61,515 nucleotides of DNA, taken from contig NZ_LGJH01000132.1 in assembly GCF_001298105.1 (NCBI RefSeq), forward strand, positions 1-61,515, read 5' to 3'. Shown piece after piece: positions 18,277-26,483 of the stretch. Made by a program: the position numbers and the translations under genes. Every line of letters starts with the position of its first letter. The stretch's first letter is position 1. The notes beneath the pieces were generated by a model that did not search any database, was not told the origin of the DNA, and saw only the letters and a program-made list of their open reading frames with translations. Origin of the DNA: Novosphingobium sp. ST904. Its GTDB lineage: Bacteria > Pseudomonadota > Alphaproteobacteria > Sphingomonadales > Sphingomonadaceae.

Positions 18277-19482
18277 TCAGATCGCCCAGTCCAGCTGAAT
18301 CCAGTACTTGTCGGTATCGACCGCCATCTGGCGGGCGTCATAATGCGCATAGCGCAGCGCGATCGTCGTCCTGGCGACCTTCGCACTCGCGATAATATCC
18401 ACTTCGTTGCCGTAGTGCTGGTCCAGGCGGTCGCTGTCGAAGCAGTGCCAGGTTCCCTGCAGGGCGACGGCGGAGAGCGGCCCCAGTTGCTTCACGCCGT
18501 AACCGCCGCCGAAATAGAGATCGCGCAGGCCGTTCGCAGGCGTCGTCAGGAACTTGTCCGTCCAGCCCTGGAATTTGAAATTGGTGCCGAGCGGGACCTG
18601 GAAGCTGGTCAGCGCGGTACCATCGGCAGCGCCCAGCACTTCATAACCGGCGTTGAGCTTCCATCCCTTCACGTCCAGCACCGCATCGGCCAGCCAGTAG
18701 TCGGCATGGTAGCTGTTGGGATTGTTGTGCCAGTCGTACTGGCGGGCATAACTTGCCTGCCAGGACAGTTTCGCCGCCTTGCCGAAGCCGTGGCTGCCCA
18801 CGAAACGCCCGCCATAGGTCTGGCTGGACAGGCGGAACCCCTGCACCGCCGCTTCGTCCTGATCCACCAGATAGGCAAAGCCGGTGAACGTGCCGACCGG
18901 CGTCGCATAGGACAGGTTGGCGAAGACATTGTCCCCGCTCACCGCCTGCTGGCGGGCGCCATGTCCGTCGATGCCCCAGATCGTGCGCACGCTCCAGGCG
19001 TAGGACACATCGAGCTTCAGGCCCTTGAGCGGGGTGAGTTCGGCGCGCACGGCATCGAAAGTCTGCGCGTTGTCGCGAAAGCCGGCGTTGCCGATGAACC
19101 GCTCGTCATCGAGCGCGATCTTCTGGCGGCCCGCGGTCAGCGTCACGCCCTTCGCCTTGTACTGAAGCTGGGCGACATAGAGCGCGATGTTCTGCGGATC
19201 CGATACCTGCGGACGGATCGCGGCGCCGTTCAGACCATCGTAGTAGTGGTCCACCACCGCCAGCGTGCCTTGTCCGACGACCGTGGCGCTGAAGGCCCCT
19301 GTCGTGGCCGTGGCGCCGCCGCGAACGCGCAGGATCACGGCATCGGCGGCCGGATCGATGTCGTCCTGATCGACATGTTCATAACGGGCCCGCGCCTCGA
19401 CGATGGGCTTCAGGTCCACTTCCTCGGCATGGGCGGACCCGGTAGCGGCCAGCGCGGCCACCGTTCCAAACAAGTATCGCAT
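18277..19482 (-). CDS. Alginate-export-type outer-membrane porin
   Basis: Signal peptide MRYLFGTVAALAATGSAHA, then a beta-barrel-like protein of about 400 residues with alternating strands. TLTAGRQKIALDDERFIGNA matches alginate-export family outer-membrane proteins. The last strand ends YWIQLDWAI. The start at 19482 has a good AGGAG site; the longer frame has no family sequence. Its place between the nitrate transporter and nirB suggests it forms an outer-membrane channel for nitrate or nitrite. Confidence 0.75.
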   Translation of the reverse strand: MRYLFGTVAALAATGSAHAEEVDLKPIVEARARYEHVDQDDIDPAADAVILRVRGGATATTGAFSATVVGQGTLAVVDHYYDGLNGAAIRPQVSDPQNIALYVAQLQYKAKGVTLTAGRQKIALDDERFIGNAGFRDNAQTFDAVRAELTPLKGLKLDVSYAWSVRTIWGIDGHGARQQAVSGDNVFANLSYATPVGTFTGFAYLVDQDEAAVQGFRLSSQTYGGRFVGSHGFGKAAKLSWQASYARQYDWHNNPNSYHADYWLADAVLDVKGWKLNAGYEVLGAADGTALTSFQVPLGTNFKFQGWTDKFLTTPANGLRDLYFGGGYGVKQLGPLSAVALQGTWHCFDSDRLDQHYGNEVDIIASAKVARTTIALRYAHYDARQMAVDTDKYWIQLDWAI

Positions 19483-19555
19483 TGAACTGATCTCCTGGGG
19501 GGCAAGGGTCAGCGGCGTCCAGACCAGCCTGTCCGAACGCCGCGATGCACTCCCA

Positions 19556-20812
19556 TTATATGCGGGCGGCGGTCTTCCAGGTCGCGCGCCAGCGAGACTT
19601 GACCAGTGCCACCGAGGCGAGCGCGGCCAGCGCAAGGCCCGCGAAGATCAGGAAGCCCGGCGCGAAACTGCCGGTCATCTGCTTGGCCAGGCCCAGCGAA
19701 CTGGCGAGATAGAACCCGCCGATCCCGCCTGCCATGCCGACAAGGCCCGTCATCACGCCGATCTCGGCCTGGAAGCGCTGCGGCACCAGTTGGAAGACCG
19801 CGCCGTTGCCGGTGCCCAGCGCCAGCATGGCCATCACGAACATGCCGAGCGCGCCCGGCAGGCTGGTGGCATTGGCAACCCCGGAAAGCGCCAGCGCGGC
19901 GACGAGGTAGACCACCATCAGCGCCTTCACGCCGCCAATCCGGTCAGCCAGCGCACCGCCCATGGGCCGCACCAGCGACCCGGCAAAGACGCAGCCCGCC
20001 GTGCAGTATCCCGCGACGATCGGGGTCAGGCCGAACTGGTCGGTAAAGTAGATCGGCAGCGAGGCGGCAAGGCCCACGAAACCGCCGAACGTCACGGCAT
20101 AGAAGCCCATCAGCCACCATGCATCGGCCTGCCGCAGCGGTTCGAAATAGTCGATCAGCTTGCGCGGAGCCGGTGCGTCGGGGGCGTCCTTCGCCATGAC
20201 CATGTAGGCGACGAAGACCAGCGACAGCGGGATGCAGGCAAGGCCGAGCACCGCATTCCAGCCGAACATCTTGGCCAGCATGGGCGCGAAAAGCGAAGCG
20301 AGCACGGTGCCGGAATTGCCCATGCCGGCCAGCCCCATGGCCTTGCCCTGGTGCTCGGGCGGGTACCAGCGGCTGGCGAGCGGCAATGCGATCGCGAAAC
20401 TCGCGCCCGCAAAGCCGAGGATCACGCCGAGCGCCAGCGTTCCCGCAAAGCTGTTCACGCCTGCAAGCCATGCGGAAAACAGCCCGGCGATGACGATGAT
20501 CTGGCTGATCGCGCCGGAACGCTTGGGTCCGATCCGATCGACGAGCAGGCCGTTGACCACCCGCAGCAGCGCCCCGGCGAGCGTGGGGGTGGCCACCATC
20601 AGGCCCTTTTCCGCCGGGGTCAGCGCCAGCGTCTTCGAAATTTCCGGGGCCAGCGGCCCGAGCAGGACCCACACCATGAAGGCGAGGTCGAAATAGAGAA
20701 AGGCGGCGATCAGCGTGGGTGCATGACCGGCCTTCCAGAAGCTGGTCGTCGGCGCGTCGACCGGCGCATTCCCGGCGGCCTCTCCATCACGTTTCCAGTA
20801 AGCGGTTGCCAT
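19556..20812 (-). CDS. narK: NarK/NasA-type nitrate/nitrite MFS transporter
   Basis: A 12-helix MFS protein. The nitrate signature occurs in helix 5 as FAGASFAIALPLASRWYPPE and again in helix 11 as GIGGFYLASSLG. The conserved VNGLLVDRIGPKR loop lies between helices 2 and 3. Start chosen at MATAYWKRDG (20812) with a GGGGGA site upstream. It imports nitrate, or exchanges nitrate for nitrite, across the inner membrane. The preceding 20841-20981 region holds a terminator and tandem hairpins like those of nirB, so it is probably under NasT control. Confidence 0.9.
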   Translation of the reverse strand: MATAYWKRDGEAAGNAPVDAPTTSFWKAGHAPTLIAAFLYFDLAFMVWVLLGPLAPEISKTLALTPAEKGLMVATPTLAGALLRVVNGLLVDRIGPKRSGAISQIIVIAGLFSAWLAGVNSFAGTLALGVILGFAGASFAIALPLASRWYPPEHQGKAMGLAGMGNSGTVLASLFAPMLAKMFGWNAVLGLACIPLSLVFVAYMVMAKDAPDAPAPRKLIDYFEPLRQADAWWLMGFYAVTFGGFVGLAASLPIYFTDQFGLTPIVAGYCTAGCVFAGSLVRPMGGALADRIGGVKALMVVYLVAALALSGVANATSLPGALGMFVMAMLALGTGNGAVFQLVPQRFQAEIGVMTGLVGMAGGIGGFYLASSLGLAKQMTGSFAPGFLIFAGLALAALASVALVKSRWRATWKTAARI

Positions 20813-20840
20813 CGTAGGTCCCCCATAAACGGACACCAAA

Positions 20841-20889
20841 AAAGCCGCAGGCCGGACGTCACCCTCTGGTGAGCCCGGTCAGCGGCTTT
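20841..20889 (-). terminator. Intrinsic terminator in the narK leader
   Basis: Arms 20841-20848 and 20882-20889 form an AAAGCCGC/GCGGCTTT stem with a nested TCACC/GGTGA hairpin. On the minus strand the stem is followed by TTTTTT. It stands upstream of narK, as an attenuator. Confidence 0.8.
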
Positions 20890-20906
20890 GCTGCGAATAT
20901 CGGTGA

Positions 20907-20963
20907 GGATGGCGCCCCGCCCTTGGAGCAGCGCATCCGAACATGGTCACGCTACATCGCGTG
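20907..20963 (-). promoter_or_regulatory. Candidate ANTAR-target RNA (P1-P2 hairpins) before narK
   Basis: On the minus strand, hairpin 20963-20948 (CACGC/GCGTG, loop GATGTA) is followed by a longer stem at 20938-20907 with loop AAGGGC. P1 loops of this leader and the nirB leader share GAYGTW, and P2 loops share A at position 1 and G at position 4. The terminator at 20841-20889 follows. A further 5-bp hairpin with a six-base loop lies just upstream (20966-20981). Confidence 0.62.
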
Positions 20964-21129
20964 AGGCCTGTATCATCAGGCGATTCGCTTCATGTTGCAA
21001 GGCACAATATTCGCCGCCCGTGATCATCGCCGCATGAATGCGCGCAAGGGTGGCGCCGGAGAAGCGCAAGTCCATCAATTCAGATGGATTTTCCGCAAGG
21101 GCGCAATCGCCGCCGCTGGAACGAACCGG

Positions 21130-22344
21130 TCAATCCGGCTTGGCGAAGCCCGCAAGATAGTCCTCGATCCGTTCGGGATCGAACACGCGCCCGTCGAAGA
21201 AGCTGTCCGGCCCCAGCGTCAGGTCGCCCTGACGCGAACCCACGGCGAGCGGCGCCGCCACCGCGCCTTCCAGCTTCATGCTGGCGCCCGGCATCGGCAT
21301 GTCGCTGCCCGCCAGAGCGCGGCGGAACACGTCCGGACGGAATACCGCCCCCGCCCTCGCCGCATTCTCGGGCGTATGTTCGACCATGCCCCAGCGCGCG
21401 AGTTGCGAATAGATCCACAGCGCCTGGCTGCGCCAGGGAAACGGCGTCGCCTCGCGCGAGAACAGCATGAAATCGGGATTGGAGATCGGCGCATCTCCCG
21501 CCCGCGCCACGATCTGCCCGGTCAGCGCGCGCTGGATGAGATCGGCCGGCTGGTCGAGATAGCGGGGATCGGACAACAGGTGCGCCAGCGCATCGTGGTT
21601 CTCCGGCGCATCGCACCACGCGGCGGCCCGCGCCAGCGCGCGCAGCAGCCGGTCGACGGTTTCGGGGTTCTCTTCCAGCCAGTTCTGGCGGAAGGCGAGC
21701 ACCTTTTCCACGCCGCGGCGCCAGATCCGCTCCCCCACCGCCACGGTTTCGGCAAGGCCCGCCTCGATCGCGGCGCTGCCCCAGGGCTCGCCCGCGATGA
21801 AACCGTCGATCTCTGCCGCCAGCAGCGCCTCCACCATCAGCGAGGGCGGCAGCACCCGCAGCACCACGTCCCGGTCGGGATCGACGCCCGCGCTCGCCAG
21901 CCAGTAGCGCAGCATGAGCGCATGGCTGGAGAAGCGATGGACCACGCCGATCACCGGCTTGCGGCGCCAGAGGCCGATGGCCCCGGCGAAATCGTGCGCC
22001 GTGCCCAGCGGATCGGCGAGGCGGCTGGCCGGATCGGGATAGAGCGCGGCGGCGAAATCCTTCGCCATGACCAGCATGTTGCCGTTGACGCCCAGCTTGT
22101 AGGGCGCGGCAAGCGCGGCGGGCTGCTGGCTGAGCCCCAGCGTCACCGCGACGGCGAGCGGCGCCAGCATGTGCGCGGCCTGCACCTGCCCATAGACCAG
22201 CCGGTCCCGCAAGGTTGCCCAGCTCGTCGTGCGCAGCAGGTCCAGTGCGAGCCCTTCCTCCTCGGCAAACCCCCGTTCCCGCGCGGCGGCAAGCACCGCC
22301 ACGTCGTTCAGCGGCAGGAAGGCGATGCGCAGGTCCGTCGTCAT
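21130..22344 (-). CDS. nasS: Nitrate sensor NasS (NrtA-like)
   Basis: A 404-residue NrtA/CmpA-type substrate-binding protein without a signal peptide, beginning LRIAFLPLNDVAVLAAARER, with RTTSWATLRDRLVYGQVQA and GFIAGEPWGSAAIEAGL. The missing signal peptide marks it as the cytoplasmic sensor NasS rather than the transporter subunit NrtA. NasS is known to bind nitrate and to sequester NasT when nitrate is absent. Its ATG overlaps the nasT stop (ATGA). Confidence 0.88.
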   Translation of the reverse strand: MTTDLRIAFLPLNDVAVLAAARERGFAEEEGLALDLLRTTSWATLRDRLVYGQVQAAHMLAPLAVAVTLGLSQQPAALAAPYKLGVNGNMLVMAKDFAAALYPDPASRLADPLGTAHDFAGAIGLWRRKPVIGVVHRFSSHALMLRYWLASAGVDPDRDVVLRVLPPSLMVEALLAAEIDGFIAGEPWGSAAIEAGLAETVAVGERIWRRGVEKVLAFRQNWLEENPETVDRLLRALARAAAWCDAPENHDALAHLLSDPRYLDQPADLIQRALTGQIVARAGDAPISNPDFMLFSREATPFPWRSQALWIYSQLARWGMVEHTPENAARAGAVFRPDVFRRALAGSDMPMPGASMKLEGAVAAPLAVGSRQGDLTLGPDSFFDGRVFDPERIEDYLAGFAKPD

Positions 22345-22921
22345 ATTCCGCCTCCCAGCAGGTCGCTGGCGGTGATGAGCGCCTGCGCCACGTCCACGAT
22401 CTTCTTGCCCTGGTTCATCGCACCAGAGCGCAGCAGCGCATAGGCTTCCTGTTCGGAGAGGCTGCGCTGCGCCATCAGGATCGACTTCGCCCGGTCGATC
22501 ACCTTGCGGTCGGACAAGGCTGTGCGCGCCTCGTCCAGTTCCGCCTGTATCCGTGCGAAGGCATTGAAGCGCCGCACCGCCAGTTCGAGCACGGGCTTGA
22601 CCCGTTCCTTGCGGAGCCCGTCGACGACATAGGCCGAAACCCCGGCATCGATGGCCGCACCGATCATCGCCTCGTCCGACTGATCCACGAACATGGCAAT
22701 CGGCCGGGCGAGCGCGCGGCTGACGGTGAGCATCTCCTCCAGCGTGTCGCGGCTGGGGCTGCGAGGTCCATCAGGACGACATCGGGCGCCATCCGCTCAA
22801 GCCGGGCCACGAAGGCGCCGCGCGGCGGAACGATGTGAATGTCGTCATAGCCCGCATCGCGCAGGCCCTCCTCGAGAACCGTCGCGCGCAGCCCGCTGTC
22901 GTCGATGATGACGATTCTCAT
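22341..22921 (-). CDS. nasT: ANTAR antiterminator NasT (frameshifted)
   Basis: The N-terminal frame, MRIVIIDDSGLRATVLEEGL then VVLMDLAAP, is a pseudo-receiver domain. The rest lies in another frame from MLTVSRALARPIAMFVDQSD to the ANTAR RNA-binding domain (VIDRAKSILMAQRSLSEQEA, AYALLRSGAMNQGKKI). A missing C in the CCCC run at about 22755 rejoins them to about 193 residues. NasT binds two-hairpin leader RNAs and prevents termination. NasS, encoded immediately downstream, is its inhibitor. Confidence 0.9.
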
Positions 22922-23051
22922 CGATTCCCCAATTTGATCGAACCCGTGCCCGTGTTTCCCCGCACATCGCCGAGAGCCGGTGCCGCGTCAATCGCCGTCC
23001 ACCGGCCGTTGACGCGGCTCGCGCCTTTTCCTAGGTCGCCGTGCCATCTTC

Positions 23052-23160
23052 AACCCACGGGGTGTCCTGGCGCTGTCCGGGCTGAGAGGCGGATCGGGGC
23101 CGTTCCCAGTCCGCAAACCCGCGAACCTGATCCGGCTCATACCGGCGGAGGAATAGGGAC
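23052..23160 (+). promoter_or_regulatory. TPP riboswitch (THI element)
   Basis: The conserved THI-box pieces appear in order: GGGGTG at about 23059, GGCTGAGAGG (23090s), GAACCTGATCCGG, and CATACCGGCG followed by AGGAATAGGGA. It lies about 65 bases upstream of tenA and would shut off thiamine-salvage expression when thiamine pyrophosphate is abundant. Confidence 0.93.
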
Positions 23161-23225
23161 ATGCACTGCTGCGGCTCGATGACTTTCGCCTTCACGCCGG
23201 GCGCCATCTTCAAGGACGAAACGCC

Positions 23226-23887
23226 ATGAGCTTCTGCGACGCCATCTGGGACGAGGTCGCCCCGCTGCGCCGGTCGATCCTCGCGCATCCGTTCCTTGCC
23301 GAACTGGCGGGCGGCACGCTGGAGGCGGAGAGCTTCCGCCACTACATCGTGCAGGACAGCCTCTACCTTGCCGAATATGCACGCGTGCTGGCCATCGCGG
23401 CCGCCCGCGCACCCACGGCGGCGGGCCGGCTGGAATTCTCGGACGGTGCCAAAGTGGCGGTGCAGGTCGAGGAAGCGCTGCACCAGGCGTTCTTCGCCCG
23501 GTTCGGCGTAACGGCACGGATGGCACAGGACAGCGAAGCGACTCCGGCCTGCCTCGGCTACACCGGCTATCTCGCCACCCTTGCCGCCACGCGCAGTTAC
23601 GAGGAACTGATCGCGGGCATCCTGCCCTGCTTCTGGGTCTACTGGGAAGTCGGCTGCGACATCAAGCCGCGCGCTGCCTCGCCCAATCCCTATGCGGCAT
23701 GGATCGACACTTACGCAGCCCCTTCGTTCGGCGAGCGACCGCGCGCGTGCGCGCCCTGGTGGACGAAGCCGCCGCCAACGCCGCCCCCGCCACCCGCGCC
23801 GCCATGGCCACCGCATTCCGCAATGCCACCCGCTTCGAATGGATGTTCTGGGATTCGGCCTATCGCCGCGAGGGCTGGCCGATCTGA
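23226..23887 (+). CDS. tenA: Aminopyrimidine aminohydrolase TenA (frameshifted near the end)
   Basis: MSFCDAIWDEVAPLRRSIL, the FRHYIVQDSLYLAEYARVLA helix, GYLATLAATRSYEELIAGIL and PCFWVYWEVG are TenA signatures. The frame breaks at about 23733 (PSFGE); the end continues in another frame as ATARVRALVDEAAANA and FEWMFWDSAYRREGWPI. One added G restores a 221-residue protein. TenA hydrolyses degraded thiamine to recover hydroxymethylpyrimidine. It is governed by the upstream TPP riboswitch. Confidence 0.9.
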
Positions 23888-23903
23888 CGGTTAAGGTCCG
23901 GCC

Positions 23904-24452
23904 TCAGCTCTCGCCGCGCGGTTCGCGGCGCCGGATCACCCAGGTCGCGCAGCCCAGCAGCACCGCCGCCACGCCCAGCGCCGGAAGCGGCCCGGGGCGC
24001 GCGATCAGGCAGAACGAGACGAAACCGATGGTCATCCCGGCAAGGGAGGCGATCTTGGCCGGGCGCGGGATCGCCCGCTCCGCCCGCCATGCCCGCAGCC
24101 CCGGTCCGAACCGGGGATGATTGAGCAGCCACGCCTCCAGCCGGGGCGAGGACCGCGCGAAGCAGGGCAGCGCCAGGATCATGAAGTCGGTGGTCGGCAG
24201 CAGCGGCACGAAGATGCCGATCACCCCGATCCCCACCAGCAGCAGCCCCAGCGCCATCCACGCCAGCCGCGCCGGACGTCCCCGCCGCAGGATCTCGTCG
24301 GAGGGCGCCCACACCGGCTGCGGAGACTGGACCGAAGCGGACTGGACCGAAGCGGACTGGCCGGAAGCGGACTGGCCGGAAGCAGCGGGCGCCGCGGCAG
24401 CCGGATCGGCCGTTTCAGGCGCGGGCGACAGGGTGGAAGAGCTATTCGGCAC
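23904..24452 (-). CDS. YbaN-like (DUF454) inner-membrane protein
   Basis: The core LGLLLVGIGVIGIFVPLLPT then TDFMILALPCFARSS, and LEAWLLNHPRFGPGLRAW, is the DUF454/YbaN signature. Three hydrophobic segments are visible. The N-terminal 45 residues are low-complexity, built on a SGQSA/SVQSA repeat encoded by four 15-base tandem repeats (24325-24384). Function is unknown. Confidence 0.82.
   Translation of the reverse strand: MPNSSSTLSPAPETADPAAAAPAASGQSASGQSASVQSASVQSPQPVWAPSDEILRRGRPARLAWMALGLLLVGIGVIGIFVPLLPTTDFMILALPCFARSSPRLEAWLLNHPRFGPGLRAWRAERAIPRPAKIASLAGMTIGFVSFCLIARPGPLPALGVAAVLLGCATWVIRRREPRGES
24325..24384. repeat. Four tandem 15-base repeats
   Basis: GACTGGACCGAAGCG occurs twice, then GACTGGCCGGAAGCG and GACTGGCCGGAAGCA, head to tail. 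They encode the SASGQ/SASVQ repeats of the YbaN-like protein; copy number is likely to vary between strains. Confidence 0.85.
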
Positions 24453-24517
24453 GGATCACCATGGGCCCGTGCTATCGCAGTTGCGACTAATTCTCAACAG
24501 CACAATGGCTTGTGCCG

Positions 24518-26401
24518 TCAGATTTCAAGCTGGCTGCCCAGTTCGATCACGCGGTTGGTCGGCAGCTTGAAGAACTCCATCGCGCTCTGCGCATTGCGGA
24601 CCATCGAGGCGAAGAGCTTTTCCCGCCACAGCGCCATGCCGGGTCGGCTCGACGGGATAAGCGTCTGGCGCGAGAGGAAATAACTGGTCTCCATCGGCTT
24701 GAACGGGCCGCCCGCGCGGTGCTCGGCGGCAAGCGCGGCGGGAATGTCGGCCTCGTCCATGAACCCGTAGCGCAGGACCATCCGGTAGAATCCCTGCCCG
24801 AGATCCTCGACATCGCAGCGATCCTCGGCGCCGACGTGCGGCACCCCGCGATTGGCGACGGTGAGGATCACCACGCGGTCATGCAGGATATGGTTGTGCT
24901 TGAGATTGTGCAGCAGGCCCGGCGGCACCCCCTCGACAGAGGAAGCAAGAAACACCGAAGTGCCTGCCACGCGCCGGACCCGCTCGCCCACCGACTTCAG
25001 GAAGACCTCGATCGGAATCGAATCCTCGTGCAGCCTCTCGCGCACGAGGCGGCGGCCGGTCGCCCAGGTGGTCAGCAGGGTGAAGACCACCGCCGCGACC
25101 AGCAGCGGGAACCAGCCGCCATCGGGTATCTTGGTGACGTTGGAAGCGAAGTAGAGCCCGTCGATGAAGAGGAAGCCCAGCGTCACCCCGCCGGCCACCA
25201 GCGGGTGCCATTTCCACACGGTGAAGGTCAGCACCCCCAGCAGGCAGGCGGTGATGAGCATCGTCCCGGTCACCGCGATCCCGTAAGCCGCCGCCAGGTT
25301 GCCGGAACTGCGGAAGCCCAGGACCAGCAGGATCACCATCACCAGCAGCGCCCAGTTCACCAGCGGCACGTAGATCTGCCCCACTGCCTTGGCGCTGGTG
25401 TGCAGGATCTTCAGCCGCGGCAGGAAACCGAGCTGCACCGCCTGCTGCGAAACCGAGAAGGCGCCCGAGATCACGGCCTGGCTGGCGATGATCGTTGCCA
25501 TCGTCGCCAGCGCGACGAGCGGCAGCCGCGCCCAGTCCGGCGCCATGAAGAAGAACGGATTGCTGATTGCCTCGGGATTGCGCAGGACCAGCGAGGCCTG
25601 TCCCAGGTAATTGAGCAGGAGGCAGGGAAAAGCGACGTAGAGCCAGGAGATCGAGATCGCCTTGCGCCCGAAATGCCCCATGTCCGCATAGAGCGCCTCG
25701 GCACCCGTCACCGCCAGCACCACCGATCCAAGCGCGAGGAAGGCGAGCTTGGGGTTCACCATGAAGAACTCTACCGCATGGTGCGGGCTCAGGGCCGACA
25801 CGACCTCGGGCGCCCGCGCGATCGAGGCGATGCCCAGCGCCGCCAGCACGAGGAAATAGACGATCATGATCGGCCCGAACAGCTTGCCCATGGCGGCGGT
25901 GCCGTGGGACTGGACCGAGAACAGCCCGATCAGGATCACCACCGCGATCGGCACGACGAACGCGGAAAATTCCCGGTTCACCACCGTCAGCCCCTCCACC
26001 GCCGACAGCACCGAAACGGCGGGCGTGATGATCGCATCGCCGTAGAACAGGGCCGTCGCGATAACGCCGAGCATCGCGATCAGCGGGCTCCAGCGGTTCT
26101 TGCCGATCTTGCGCCCGATCAGCGCCAGAAGCGCAAGGCTGCCGCCCTCGCCGTTGTTGTCCGCGCGCAGGATGATGAAGACGTACTTGATCGTGACGAT
26201 CAGCATCATCGTCCAGAACATCAGAGAGATCACGCCGAACATGTGCAGGCGGTCCACCACCAGCGGGTGATGGCCGATGAAGCTTTCCTTCAGGGCATAG
26301 AGCGGCGAGGTGCCGATATCGCCGAAAACGACCCCGATCGCGCCGATCGACAGCGCCGTGAGGCTTTCATTGGGGGCATGGTGCCCGGAAGTCTCGCTCA
26401 T
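24518..26401 (-). CDS. kup: Low-affinity potassium transporter Kup
   Basis: The protein has ALSIGAIGVVFGDIGTSPLY near the N-terminus, the universal KUP signature, followed by twelve hydrophobic segments and a soluble C-terminal domain (from about residue 465). Length (about 627 residues) is normal for Kup. The start MSETSGHHAPNES (26401) fits the family; an ATG at 26422 would add seven residues. Kup mediates proton-coupled potassium uptake. The prophage begins right upstream of this gene. Confidence 0.93.
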   Translation of the reverse strand: MSETSGHHAPNESLTALSIGAIGVVFGDIGTSPLYALKESFIGHHPLVVDRLHMFGVISLMFWTMMLIVTIKYVFIILRADNNGEGGSLALLALIGRKIGKNRWSPLIAMLGVIATALFYGDAIITPAVSVLSAVEGLTVVNREFSAFVVPIAVVILIGLFSVQSHGTAAMGKLFGPIMIVYFLVLAALGIASIARAPEVVSALSPHHAVEFFMVNPKLAFLALGSVVLAVTGAEALYADMGHFGRKAISISWLYVAFPCLLLNYLGQASLVLRNPEAISNPFFFMAPDWARLPLVALATMATIIASQAVISGAFSVSQQAVQLGFLPRLKILHTSAKAVGQIYVPLVNWALLVMVILLVLGFRSSGNLAAAYGIAVTGTMLITACLLGVLTFTVWKWHPLVAGGVTLGFLFIDGLYFASNVTKIPDGGWFPLLVAAVVFTLLTTWATGRRLVRERLHEDSIPIEVFLKSVGERVRRVAGTSVFLASSVEGVPPGLLHNLKHNHILHDRVVILTVANRGVPHVGAEDRCDVEDLGQGFYRMVLRYGFMDEADIPAALAAEHRAGGPFKPMETSYFLSRQTLIPSSRPGMALWREKLFASMVRNAQSAMEFFKLPTNRVIELGSQLEI

Positions 26402-26483
26402 GATGCCGGCGCCTAGTCCCACGCGCGCGAGGGCGCCATCACCTTTATGCTTTCTTTATGCAGGGGTTCGCAAGATCCTTGAT

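Noticed and set aside
20966..20981. Hairpin GCCTG/CAGGC with loop ATGATA as the P1 of the narK leader
   Set aside because: Its loop lacks the features shared by the two leaders; the hairpin at 20948-20963 fits better as P1, so this one is noted only as an extra upstream stem.
24325..24384. Possible CRISPR-like repeat
   Set aside because: Units are contiguous, only 15 bases long, in frame inside a gene, with no spacers; no CRISPR array was seen anywhere.
24512..26416. Open frame of 634 codons antisense to kup
   Set aside because: Low-complexity Arg/Asp/His sequence; the sense strand is an unmistakable potassium transporter.
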